Assembly: GCA_034406715.1 (NCBI GenBank) | Contig: CP137881.1 | Span: forward strand, 62,001 to 126,000 | Direction: 5' to 3' | From: Rhodotorula mucilaginosa | Lineage: Eukaryota; Basidiomycota; Microbotryomycetes; Sporidiobolales; Sporidiobolaceae | DNA length: 64,000 bases | In this document: piece by piece, positions 33,301 through 43,943 of the stretch | Numbering within the stretch: position 1 is the first letter of the stretch | Layout: every line of letters begins with the position of its first letter | Notes under the pieces: generated by a model | The model's database searches: none | What the model was told of the DNA's origin: nothing | What the model saw: only the letters and a program-made list of their open reading frames with translations | Translations under genes and position numbers: made by a program

Positions 33301-34122
33301 ACCGGGATGCGGCGACGGCAAGAAGGGAAAGGCAGGGTTCGGATACCCGGAGGAATGCGGTGGGTACGGGATTTGCACCGAAAACTGCGTCGGGCCACTA
33401 TTGGCGAATCGCGGCTGCTGATCGCTCGGCGCGACGGCAAAGTACGACTGCGGCGAAGTCGATACTGCCGGCGACGCTGCCGCAGCCGAGAAATGCAGCG
33501 GCGTCGTCGGGGCTGGCGTCGGGGCAGGGACGAAGGAAGTCGAAGACGAGGCGGCAGCAGACGACGCCGACGCGGAGTAGATGTTGCCGGCGCGCTGGAC
33601 CGAGGTCGGCGAAGTCGATCGGTGATTGGACGAGGACGGGCCAGACGAGTACGGACTCGAGGCCGTCGGAGTCAATGCGGACCGCGACTGAAACCCAGGA
33701 AGCGGACCTGTCCGCGGCGACGGAACGGCGGGACCTGCTCGCGCCGTCGCATCCGCTTTACTCGGACTGCGCTCAGAGTGTGCCGAGTAGCCACGGGCAG
33801 GTTGCTGAAGCGTTGCGGACCTGCCGGCGGGGTTCGCCGACGCGGAGTGCCGTTCCAAGCCTTCGGTCAACTCTAACGCTGCCGTCGCGGCGGCGAGTCC
33901 GTCGACGGCAGCCTTGCCGCCGGCTGAATCGTCCCGCTTCGGTTCATGGCAGCCGCCTTCTCTTGACGCAGACGAGGCCGGCCTCGTCCCGCTGGAAGTG
34001 CCAACTTTGGGTGCGGCGACGAGCGGGGCCCGCACCTCGGCAGCTGGCGAATGCGAATAGATCCCGCTCGACGCTGGGTACAGGGACGCGGAGGGCGGCG
34101 GCGAATGTGACACGAGAGCCAT
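30341..34122 (-). CDS. Bni4-like PP1 (Glc7) docking scaffold
   Basis: In yeast, Bni4 tethers chitin synthase and PP1 to septins at the bud neck. Three exons, 34122-31038, 30970-30407 and a tiny 30348-30341, encode 1218 residues. The first 850 residues are Ser/Ala/Pro-rich. A conserved basic block at about 31730-31830 reads MIRKIGQMGKLARRNSLMGL, followed by a Lys-rich KAFKKDKNKDDD. The identifying part is the C-terminus: an RVxF-type PP1 motif KRRIVF (residue ~1153), then WPANIYDRRAEPATCNRLTP and LLAQQIKEELNSFKMEEMDV, ending THFFV. That block is the signature I recall for fungal Bni4 proteins. The last intron (GTGAGT...TTGCAG) leaves an 8-nt final exon that supplies the FV and stop. Orthology rests on the tail only. 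Confidence 0.7.
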
Positions 34123-35057
34123 CTAGCCTTACTCGCTCCCTGCTGTGTAAAGGACAGTCTCCGCTGCGCGGGTGAAGGGGCGAGTCGACTAGCGGTCTGA
34201 GGTGCGTGCGGATCGAACCGAAGGGTCGCTCCTCGTCAGCTCGCGTCCGACGGAGCTGTTGAGTAGCCGGCCGAGCTGGCACAGGACTACTCACGGTGAC
34301 AGTCGCGCGATCGCGTTCTTCTGTGCAGTCCCGCGTCGCGAGAGAGCGGTTCGGTCGCCTTGACCCCACGACGACGACGAGGCGTCTCTCGTCCGCGAGA
34401 CGGCGTCCCTTTCCAGCTGCGAGGGGCGCTTCGGAGACTCCTGCTAGCCGGTAGCGACACTCTCCACGCGCGCAAGCCAAGCAGGTCACTGGTCGCTGTC
34501 AACGAGAGCGTGTTCAAGGAGCGACTTTCGCCTCGCTCAGCAGCGCGCGATTCTGCAACCGCCCGCACTTTTCCACGACTATATGCCGACGTTTGCCCCG
34601 GATGCCATGGTCTACATTCACAAGTAAACGAAAGGCAGAGCAGCGTGTGTACGCACACAGAGCCGTGATTCCTTGCCGAAGAAAATTCATTTTCCAAGCC
34701 GCGTTCGATCGCAATTCTGCGGCTGGCCCTGAAGATCGCTTGCGAGCAGGGATCTTGCGCGCCGTCATAGCCTATAGGGTACATATACAGTACCCCTGCG
34801 AGAAAGAGATCGGAATCCTGCCGAGACTGGCGAGAGACGTATTGCTGAAGGGCAAAATGTGCGGAGGAAAATGCAGGTGAGGATGTACGACAAACGGGGA
34901 GATATCGATAGAACAGAGAGAGCCGGGAGGCGGTCGGACGCCAGGCCAGTAGCCGACCGAGAGACTGTATGCATGGTATAGCGAGAGAGAGAGAGAGGGA
35001 GGGTGGTTCATGAAGGTGTGTCGTGAGGTACGAACGTGCGAGAGTCCGGCTGCCACT
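34123..35057. other. 935-bp intergenic stretch
   Basis: Between two minus-strand genes: promoter of the BNI4-like gene on the left, 3' flank of the phosphatase gene on the right. A short purine repeat, (GA)n then GGGA, lies at 34982-35003. No coding or RNA gene features are convincing. Confidence 0.35.
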
Positions 35058-37298
35058 TCAAGCGCAGGCGCGCTCGTGCGCGAGGAGCTCTTGCGCAGGC
35101 ACCGGGCGGGCTCGTTCTTGCAGGTACGAAATGTACTGATGGAGGAAGTGAACCTGGTGCGGCGTCTCGATCGCTTTGACGCTGCGGGCGGCGAGGGAAT
35201 CGAGTGAGTTGTCAATTCCAACGATCCGGACCCATCCCCCTGGAGCGCAGACTCACTTGCGCCGACGGCGGATGAGGTCGATGACTTTGCTCAAGACCTG
35301 GAGAGGCTCGTCACTCGATGGTGAAGCAGGAGACGGCGCCTCCTCCTCGTTCGACTCGTTCGTCGACAAGGCCGGCGAGCGCGACGACGAGATCGGAGCG
35401 ACCAACCCCATCTTGAGCATCCAACAGCTCGCGACGAGTCCCGCACGTCCAATCCCACCCCGACAGTGCGCCAAGACAGAATGTCCACGGAGGGTATAAT
35501 CGCGCACAATGTGAGCCAAGTCGGCATCGAGTCGCTCGGGACTCTCGGGCGCGAACCCTTCGAGCATCGGCATCCGGACGACTTCGAGGCCGAGCAAATC
35601 GGCAGCGGCGACGTACTCGGGCCAGGGGACGCCAAGAAAGTGCAGTTCGGCGTCGTCGAGGCAGCAGATGACGAGGCGGACGCCGAACTCGTCGCGCGCG
35701 CGGGCCAAGTCGAGCGTCACGTCGCGGCAGATGGCGCCACGTCCACCCTTGCTCGCCTCGCCGTTCATGCGAACCTTCTTGCCCGGGCACGACGACAGGA
35801 CAAAGTTGCCCAGAACTGGTGCGGTGGGCGCGCCGTCTCGGCTGGCCGAGGGGCGGTCCGGAACCATAGCCGGATCCGACATGATCTCGAACATGTCGTC
35901 CGTAGTGGCAGACGCAGAGACGACGAAAGTCTCTGCGACTGTGCCTTCGCTTGCCGGCTCGACCAGCGAGCGCGGGGCGGCGGCAAAGACGCGGTCTGCG
36001 ATGTGAGCGATCGCGTCGACCGGGATGAGAGGGGAGATGCTGCCAGAAGGAGAAGTCTTTTGTTAGTTCACTATAAGGCCCTCGTGTGGAGTTCTGGACT
36101 GACTTGATTGGGTGGCTCAGGCTGGTCTTGACCGCAGATCCGTCGGCGAGAAACATGGCCTTGGCGGGCAGTGGCGGCGGCACCGGTTCCGCTGCAGGTG
36201 CGGCAGGAGGGATAGTCACCAGATCTGGCAGTGCCACATCCTGGACCGACTCGCCCTGATCGAGATCTATCAAGACCTGCTCGACCGCAGCGATGGTTTT
36301 CCGCAACTGGGGCGGCGGCGGCGGCATAGATGCAAGCGAGTCTGACGCCGCCGTGGTCAGCGGACAGAGAGCCACCTTGGCGACGCGCGGAGTGAGCCCG
36401 GTCGAACTGGTCGAGGGCGAAACCGCTTGCCTGCTCGCCGAAGTGCTCGCAGCAGTCGACGGCTTGAGAAAGATGAGGTCGGAGAGCTGCGACGACCCTC
36501 GAGTCGAAGGTGATCCCGTGTCTGGCGTTTCTGGTGACGGCGCCGGGACGGAGAGCGTTTGGGTGACGTGCTGGGAAGGAGGGTGGGGTGGAGCGGCGTC
36601 CAGGAGGGCGGCGTCGCCTTGCGCCGTCGGCGGGATCGGCAAAGCAGGAGGAGGGGCGACACCGGCAGCAGCCACAGCAATCGACCTCTTGAGCGTGTTG
36701 TATTCGCTCAGCCTATGGCGACGTTCGAGATTAGCGCAACATCTCTGCGACAACGGAAAATTCTCGCTCCTCACCAATGCTGGCTACAGAGTTTTGCGAG
36801 CAAAGTGCCGGTCGACAACTCGAGCGCATCAAATTCGCGAATTTGTCGCTCGGCTACCTCTGTCAGGTACTCGGGCGAGTTGCGCGAGACGGGTTTATCC
36901 GCCGTGCCGGCCTGGGTCGGCGGTGGCGACGTCGTGAAAGCGAGTTCGAGTTCTCCCGGCCGAACAGCCAGTTCGGGTGGAGTTCCAGGGATACTGACGA
37001 CGAGATCTGTGCGGTCCTTGAGGTCCTCCGACGCCGACGCGAGTGGTCCCAGAGCCCGGTTGAGCGATTGCGATTTTACGTCGGACCGGCCTTGTTCCTC
37101 GCAAAGCCTCGCGCGGACGACTTTGCCATCGCTGACGCCGCCGTTCCCATCTTGCGCGACATCCAGTTGCGGGCTCGGGCAGTAGCTGCGCTTTGTCGGC
37201 GGCGAGGTTGCGGCGAGTGATCGAGTCGTGGAGGCGGTGTCGCTCCTTTGTTCCTGCGTCGGCGAGATCGTGACAGCTGCAAGCCGGTCCACGCCCAT
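35058..37298 (-). CDS. Cys-based dual-specificity phosphatase with long N-terminus
   Basis: Protein phosphatase of the CDKN3-like/PTP superfamily. Four exons (37298-36775, 36712-36104, 36039-35257, 35181-35058) give 679 residues. The first ~370 are Ser/Pro/Ala-rich and unrecognised. The C-terminal domain starts near SHPINISPLIPVDAIAHIAD, contains LGNFVLSSCPGKKVRMNG and DEFGVRLVICCLDDAELHFL, and has the catalytic loop HCRGGIGRAG near residue 570 (HCxxGxxR, Cys and Arg intact). It ends with IRRRRNVKAIETPHQVHFLH, a conserved helix of this group. The general-acid position may be DDAELHFLGVPW, but I cannot fix it. The 37298 ATG was chosen because the upstream in-frame M is a GTG codon. Another ATG at 37390 is in a different frame and overlaps the start. 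Substrate unknown. Confidence 0.8.
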
Positions 37299-37702
37299 GT
37301 CACGCTGGGAATCCACAGCGAGGTACGACGTCGGCGTACACGTAGAGAGACGCGGAGCACAGAGAACGGGCGAGGACCTCGTTTTCTCATCTCTTCTCCG
37401 CGGAAACCGGGAATTTCGCTAGGGGCAATTGAGTCCTCTGCAGGTTGCGCTGAGCACCGCAGATCAGCATATACTGCATGGCCTTTAGCTCGAGAATGTA
37501 CCGTTTCCGAGAAAACCTATGTCTTGCCGTGCTCCGGTTTTCGATTTTCGCGCTCCTCATGCTTCATGCCCGTCACTCTCCTCCGCAGGCTATAGGGCAG
37601 ACGCTGACAGCCAAAAGCATTTCCGGGCGATCAAGAACCTCTTCGTGCTATACGCTTTTCTCGCAGTGCTTCTCCGCGTCTTCGAGCTTCTTGCTCTTCG
37701 AG
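37299..37702. promoter_or_regulatory. Divergent intergenic region, 404 bp
   Basis: Shared upstream region of the phosphatase (-) and RNase III (+) genes. On the minus strand an ATG at 37390 starts an out-of-frame ORF overlapping the phosphatase start codon. If transcribed, it could act as an upstream ORF. No clear TATA box is seen. Confidence 0.4.
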
Positions 37703-38688
37703 ATGGCGGCGCCGAATGCTCCCTCAAGTCCGCCCGTCGACCTCCGCCAGCGATACAGTGTGCCTGAGCACTGGGCAGATCCAACGATGTACTTTGACCC
37801 CGACCGCCTGCCTCCTTTACCGCCGATTCCGGACGCGGCTCTCGCGCGGCAAGCCTTCCGGCATCGCTCGTCGCCGCTCTTGCAACCTGGAGAGCCTTAC
37901 GATCGGAATCTCAACTCGTACGAGCCGCTCGAGGGAATTGGAGATCGCCTCATCAACTACGCTGCGTATAAGTGTCTACGGCAGCAATTCGCGGGCGCAA
38001 CTGCAACCATTCTTGGAGTCAGCAGTCTTCCCTTCACGTGCCGGCGCGTTCCTCGGCTAAACACGTACACCTACAGGATGTCACCCGGCGCCTTGTGACC
38101 AATAGTACGTTCTCGTACTTGTCATCAGCGTACGGCCTGCTGGACCGGCTTGAGTTCGGGTACTCGGACAACTTGACGCGGAATCAAAAGGTTGCGGCGG
38201 ATCTCTTTGAGGCGTACGTGGGCGCGCTCGACAAGTGCGAAACACTCGCACCCGGTTCAACGGAACTTTGGAGCTGGCTAGGTGCACTTTACACTCCAGA
38301 GGTTTGGTGCGACCTCGCCCCAACCGTTCGCCGCCTCGAAGACGTGATCCGGGCGTCGACCAGGTCAAACGCTACTGGAACGCCAGCGACCTGAGGTGAG
38401 CAAGCGACTCCTCGTGATATTCGTTACGCGCGGATATGGGTGTGTCAACACTGGCCTGCGTCTTTGTCCGCCGCAGGAGATCGCTGGTCGTGTTCAGATT
38501 GCGAGCGGTCAGATATGCCGCCACCTCCCGTGCCACGTATCATCTTCGATTCTCACGACCAGCACAAAGGCTGGCACGCATCCTTGTGGCTGGGCGAAAG
38601 CAAACTCAGCTGTGGCAGTGCACCGACTAAGCACGACGCGGAGGTGTTGGCGAGGAATCGCGCTTTGCAGTGGCCGGGGAGTCTGTAA
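37703..38688 (+). CDS. Small RNase III with dsRNA-binding domain; 3' structure unclear
   Basis: Double-stranded-RNA endonuclease fold. Exon 1 is 37703-38017 and exon 2 starts at 38077, joined in frame. The catalytic signature is present: EPLEGIGDRL supplies E77 and D81, and AADLFEAYVGAL supplies D147 and E150, matching the four acidic residues of active RNase III. A dsRBD is encoded at about 38515-38688 (PRIIFDSHDQHKGWHASLWL, ending APTKHDAEVLARNRAL). Between them I cannot find a clean intron. The RNase III frame meets TGA at 38392-38394, and the same frame is then open through the dsRBD. A canonical-looking intron, GTGAGC (38396) to CCGCAG (38476), lies just after that stop but does not restore a sense reading. 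Read-through, alternative splicing, a sequence error or a decayed gene are all possible. Confidence 0.68.
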
Positions 38689-38905
38689 TCTCGTCATGCT
38701 TGCATTGTAACTCACTTTCGTGCTTGTCTCCGAGCTCGAACAGCTGCTCTCGGATCAGCAGAATAGCGGAAGTCATCGCGGCGGCTGGAGCAGGCGAGCA
38801 TCCGTGAGTTTGGTTTGGTGGACGAGTATTGCACTCTTTCTCGACATCATTCTATGACAACCCAACATCCTAAACACAACCATTGTATCCCTTAGGCATA
38901 CGCCT

Positions 38906-41010
38906 CTATCGTCCATGTTGTCTCCGCTCGAAGTAGCGGAAGACCGGGTAGGTGACGGCGGTGAAGCCGAAGGCGACCTCGAAACCGATGTCGCCGCCGA
39001 AGGGACCCGGCAACATGCGTCCGATGGGGCCGACATACCAAGATTGCGACATCGAGGTGACCGCTCCAGCAACACCACAGCCCGTTGCGAGTGCGGCGGC
39101 CCATCCGACGGGCAAGTTGTCGTTCTTGTTGTACCGCTCGAGGTTGTAGTTCTCGAACGATCCCTTCCGGAAGATGTAGTGCTCTTCCAGCAAAATGCAC
39201 GAGTAGATGGCGAGCCAGTCTATGCATAGAAAGAGATCCGTCAGTGCTAGTGAAAGGAAGTCTGAAGCAGAGGAAGAACTCACAGGAGAGGATGACGAGG
39301 AGGGTGTCGAAGGCCGTCTCGAAGCTGTCGTAGCCGGCCTCGGCGAGGACAATGTCTGTAGTGCAGAAGGAGGACGTCAGTACGTCGGAGGCGATGCGAA
39401 GAACGAAAGGAAGTTGCGACGAACAGATGATGGTGCAGAGGATGCAAAGAGAGAAACGCGGGATGCGCTGGAGCGACTTGTGGAACGACTGAACCGTCAA
39501 GGCAAAGGAGTAGACATTGGGAATGTTCTGTAGTTGATCGGAAATGTGTTAGTAAAGCGTCGAACCCAGAGTCCGGAAGCCGGCCGGGCCTTTCGCCGCA
39601 ACATCCGCCGCTCCGACAAGGCATCCAGCGGGCATTTCGGGAGAGCCGAAACAAGCGACTCACGTTGGTGACGATGCTGAGCGCGAGGAGGACCAGCAGG
39701 AACTTGCCGAAGCCGCCGAGGGGGGAGAGGCCGGCCGCGAGGAGGCCGCCGAGACCGCCGGTGTCGTAACGTTCGCCCCACGAGGGCTTGGCCTCGAAGG
39801 TCGACATCATGAGCGCGCCGAGGGACTCGACAAAGATGAGCGGGAAGTTGAGCCCGATGTAGGTGCAGACAAAGACCTTCCAGTTCGCCGTTTCCGCCGG
39901 AAGGTTGACGGTGTAGTCGGCCGCGAGCGAGGTCCAGCCGAGCGCGAAACCGGCGATCGTACCGCCAAAAGAGAGGATCGCAGATGGTTGCCCCTCGCCG
40001 AGGTTGCCGAAACCGCCCTGCATGTGTCGGCCGCCCTCTCCGAGCATGATCAGGAAGATGATAAAGACCGGAATGGACGCGTAGCGTTCGATCGCGTGGA
40101 CGTATTTGTAACCGAACAAGGCGATGACGAGGGTGATGAGGGCGATGATGACAATGCCGGCGGGTTCCGGAAGCTGGTTCTTATCGGAAACGGCCAACAA
40201 GGCCGAGGCGCCGACAATGGTGTTGATGGTGGACTGCGGGCGAGGGATGGTCAGCTCTGTGGTCAACATGGCGGCTGACGAAGCAAGCAGAACGCAAGCG
40301 AGCCGCGATGCGGTGAAGCAGGGAAGGGAAAACGACGCGAGTGGCGAGAGAACACTCACCCATCCAATGCAAGCGAAAGCATTCAGCACGATGGGGAACC
40401 AGATGGCATAAGGTCCAAAGGAGAAGCGACCGAGCATCATTTGTCGGAGACCGGTGGATTTGCCCCAGCACGAGAAGATGGCGACGGGGATGGTGCAGAG
40501 CAGGTCTGCGAGTTTGCCACACCCGGGGGGTCAGGTTTCGACGTTCGCCCCAGCAAGCAAGTCTGAGCCTCGGTGTAGTGGGAGCTTACTGAAGAAGAGA
40601 ATGACGAGGCAAGAGTCGGTAGCCTTGAGGTCAAAGATGGACGTGCCGAGAGTGCCGAGCGAGAATGTCGAGATGGTCATGTTGGCCGACATCCAGAGCG
40701 TGCCCGAGTCGATATACCGGCTATTGACGCGTCACATTGGATTAGCGTGTGATTGTAGCCTAAAGATGGTGCCGGGTACGCACGCGTGATGCCGCTCGTC
40801 TTCGGGCACGCGCTCGACACCGCGGACTTCGACGCCGTAGCTGTCGAGCTTCTTCGAGACCTTCCACAGCCAACCGATGACACCCGTGCTGCCTTCCCGC
40901 TTGATGCCATCGTCTTGTGAAGAGACCTCGAGAGGGGCCTCAGCCTCGAAGCCACCCTTCTCCTCGAGGTCGAGGTCCTTCGTCTCGTGTGACCGGCTGG
41001 AAATCGACAT
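38906..41010 (-). CDS. FCY2: Purine-cytosine permease (NCS1 family, FCY2-type)
   Basis: Plasma-membrane proton symporter for cytosine and purines. Seven exons (41010-40784, 40720-40590, 40505-40360, 40233-39664, 39527-39425, 39355-39284, 39219-38906) give 520 residues with about 12 hydrophobic segments. Family blocks: RYIDSGTLWMSANMTISTFS, LGTLGTSIF, the GRFSFGPYAIWFPIVLN segment, INTIVGASALLAV, YERYASIPVFIIFLI-like HAIERYASIPVFII, TSLAADYTVNLPAETANWKV, and a C-terminal KGSFENYNLERYNKNDNLP with GWAAALATGCGVAGA. The order matches fungal Fcy2/Fcy21. Its start faces the cytosine deaminase gene 791 bp away. The fungal family includes transporters that import 5-fluorocytosine. Substrate preference (cytosine rather than another purine) is inferred from that neighbour. 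Confidence 0.9.
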
Positions 41011-41801
41011 GGCCACTCGGTAGGGGGAGGTGGCGGGGGAGGGGATGCCGAGGAGAGGAGCGAGTCGAGTCTGACGGTCGTGCCGAAGCAGAGGCGCGTA
41101 GAGATAGGGCTCGACGAGGCGGAGACGGACAGCGAGATTGGGAGGAGGAGAGGACGAGCTTCGGAATCCGTCCAACGGGCCTCGACGGGATGCGGTCCTT
41201 GCTCGACCCTTATCGCGCATTTCACGGGGTAAGAACAACGCGCCACGCGGCCATTGTGGCGACCAAAAGTAGCCGGTCTATCGATCACAACGTACATACA
41301 AGTTGGCCTTCTCACCCAAGTCCCTGCTTTCGTCACACACGCTCGACCTCTCTATGCTACGCGACGGGGCAGTCGGAGCCTACACGGGAATCGCGGACAT
41401 GGAGGAGTGCGTCCAAGCAGCAGCGCAGCTGTTCAGCCACTACATAACTAGTGCAGCAGGCGCCTCGGCGAAAAGCAGAGTCGGCCTCGAAGCCGCTTCG
41501 CCCCAGCTCAAATGATCGACCTCCGCTCTCGCTCTCCAGAGTCTCCACAGATTTCCGTCGGACTCCGAAGAGAAAATTCCGTCAACCCACTTGCGCCGAT
41601 AAACTCGGACTGCTCGGATTAGAGAGACAGGAGAGGGGGAACCGCGAGTGCGAGCGGGCCGGCCGAGAAGCACAGGTCGCGCAGAGGCAACGTGAGTGTG
41701 CCGCTCACAGCGCCGTACTGTCATACGGGTGAGTGATTGACCCACATTCATGGCTGTTGAGCAGATGGCTCACTCTGCACGATTCCCGCAGTCCGCCCAC
41801 C
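41011..41801. promoter_or_regulatory. Shared upstream region of FCY2 and FCY1
   Basis: 791 bp between the divergent starts of the cytosine permease and cytosine deaminase genes. It has no credible ORF of its own. GATC/ATCGAT words occur at 41278-41288 and 41511-41517, and an A/T-rich patch (GAGAAAATTCCG) at 41570-41581. Co-regulation is inferred from the arrangement; no binding site is identified. Confidence 0.5.
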
Positions 41802-42654
41802 ATGCTCACTCCGTCGAACGGTGTCAAGGCCACTCCGCCCGCTACGAACCCTTCCGAGTTTGACCTCCAAAACATCCGGCACGCCATCTTCCAGGCCGAA
41901 CAAGGCTTGAAGGAGGCCGGTGTCCCCATCGGCGCGGCCCTCGTCCGCAACGACGGCGTCGTGATCGGAGTCGGCCGCAACAGGCGCGTCCAGCAAAACT
42001 CTCCGTGCCGTCATGGCGAGGTGCGTTCGCAGTCTTGGCGACAAGCCGTAGTAAAATGTGCTTATTTTCACTCTACCCCAGACGGACTGCCTCGAGGCGA
42101 TCGGCCGGCTACCGGCGAGCGTTTACAAGGACTGCACGTGAGTCCAGAGGAGAGCATCTTTACCTCCCATGGTATCAAGTTACTGACTCGGTTACCATTC
42201 TGAGTCCTCAGCATGTACACGTACGTCACAGACCTTGAGCGCGCTACGAGCTGTTTTGGCGGCGGCTGAAGGCGAGCCTTTCTCCGCAGCACTTTGTCCC
42301 CATGCACCATGTGCACCGGCGCGATGATCCTGTTCGGCATCAAGCGATGCGTGATGGGCGAGAACGAGACCTTTGTTGGTGAGCAACAGGACCGTCGAGA
42401 CGCTGCTTGATCTCCTCCGCCGTGGCTGATCGATTCTTTGCGCAGGTGGCGAGGCGATCCTCCACGACCACGGTCAGTCTCATCTCAATCTCAGGTCTCT
42501 CTGCCTCCGCATTGCTCCTCTGACGCTTTACATCTCATGTGCAGGCGTCGAAGTTGTGAATCTCAACTTGGACTCGTGCAAGAAGCTCATGGCGGAGTTC
42601 ATCGAGCGGTATCCGGAAGTCTGGAACGAGGACATCGGCGAGGAGGACAAGTGA
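41802..42654 (+). CDS. FCY1: Cytosine deaminase
   Basis: Zinc enzyme that deaminates cytosine to uracil (and 5-fluorocytosine to 5-fluorouracil) in pyrimidine salvage; cytosolic. Six exons (41802-42020, 42082-42137, 42212-42220, 42290-42378, 42446-42472, 42545-42654) give 169 residues; yeast Fcy1 has 158. The zinc site is complete: H71 and the proton-shuttling E73 in PCRHGE, followed by TDCLEAIGRL, then C100 and C103 in SPCTMC. The substrate-side block is TGAMILFGIKRCVMGENETF, and the C-terminus EAILHDHGVEVVNLNLDSCK is typical. Exon 3 is a 9-nt microexon (CATGTACAC) that supplies TMYT. Without it the invariant MYTTLSPC block is broken, and it has good flanking signals (CTGAC...CTCAG and GTACGT). 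Confidence 0.95.
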
Positions 42655-43105
42655 AAGGACTCGACGCGCAATCAGAACGGCTGTACGCCGAGACTCCTTC
42701 CGGAACTTGCCGAGGAACTGTTCGAACAAGTTAAGGGCTGTGAACGCACGCCTGTTTTGCAAAAAAGCAAGTTGCCTCATCTGTTTCATCCGCTGCTCCG
42801 ATCGGATCTTCGGAATCTCGGATACTTCTCCGCGCCATCGTATAGATCTGTATGGTCGCTGCCACGTCGCGGTAGGGGGTACGGGGAGGACGTGTCCGAC
42901 ACCTGCCGCGGGAAGCAAAATTTCCTCCCTTGCTCCGGCGACATCAATCAACTTGATCTCGCCTTTCTCCCTCAGTGAGAGCATCGTCGTTGCCAAAGAG
43001 CCGAGGGAGGGACTCATTCGAATGCTTGTGGGCCCCAAAACGCTCTTGTCTGCCCCGTCTCGCGTGATCTCGACCCCACTCGCTCGCCGACAAGTCATCC
43101 GAATC
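42655..43105. other. 451-bp intergenic stretch or 5' extension of next gene
   Basis: The frame of the downstream kinase-like gene is open through this stretch. An in-frame ATG at 43022 would add 28 residues (MLVGPKTLLSAPSRVISTPL, then ARRQVIRI) that look like a mitochondrial presequence. Upstream of that, the translation has no protein-like character. Confidence 0.4.
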
Positions 43106-43943
43106 ATGTCGTCGTCGTCGTCCTCCGCACCGAAGCCGTTCCCGGGCTACCTCGTACACGCGCCGTTCCTCGCAGTGCAAGCTCCGCCCTCCTCGACGGG
43201 CTTGATCCCGTCGCCCGAGCTTCTGCAGCGCACCCTGCCGCCTTCACCGCTCCACTTTACCCATCCTCCCACTCCCACTCCTCCCGGCGCACCCGCACCG
43301 GTCCTCTCCCTCGCTGCGGACGCTCCCATAGCCGGTCGCGTCTCGAGTGTCTACCGCGCGACGAGTCCGACGGGGGAAAAGGTCGTCCTCAAGTATGCGA
43401 ACGACATGCTCGCCGTCCTGAGGGAGGCAGAAGAAGTCTACGTCAACTTGCCCGGAGGAGGAGGATTGCCGATACCGACATATTGGGGTCTATTTGAAGG
43501 CAGAATGGCCGGCGACCAGAACAAGTCCCTCGTCATGATGTTGGAGGACTGCGGCGAGCCGCTGCAAGGAGGATTCGAGACCTTGACGCGGGCTGAACGG
43601 TGAGTGTCTGCGCCTGTTCTGGCTGTGGCTGTACTCTGAGCGCAAAGTGACGAGCCTCGGCGCGTGCAGACAAAAGCTCTACGACGCGCTCACCATTTTC
43701 CACGACATTCATTTCCAACACGGCTCCTTCTCTCCCTCTTCGGTCGTTTCGCAACCCGCCCCTTCACCTCCCGACTCTACAACCTCACCGAACGGAGGTG
43801 CGCCGACGCCGTCACGCAAGCTCACGATCGTCGGCTTCTCGCAGGCCGAGTGGCACCTATGCCCCGGCGAGAATAGCTGTCCGGAGCTCGTCCAAGCCAA
43901 GAAGGCGCTCGGATTGGATCAGGAGGGAGGGGCCGACGCATGA
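43106..43943 (+). CDS. Kinase-fold protein lacking catalytic Asp residues (pseudokinase-like)
   Basis: Small fungal protein with a protein-kinase-like fold. Exons 43106-43599 and 43670-43943 give 255 residues. Seen in order: RVSSVYRATSPTGEKVVLKY (beta-3 lysine K96), EEVYVNLPGGGGLPIPTYWG, the hinge-like SLVMMLEDCGEPLQ, then FHDIHFQHGSFSPSSVV, where a kinase has HGDxxxxN, and LTIVGFSQAEWH, where the group has IDFSxAE. Thus the catalytic-loop Asp is S184 and the metal-binding Asp is G220. The ATP lysine persists. No large C-lobe follows, as in the short fungal kinase-like proteins. An upstream in-frame ATG at 43022 would add a presequence-like extension, so a mitochondrial form is possible. The function is unknown. 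Confidence 0.72.
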
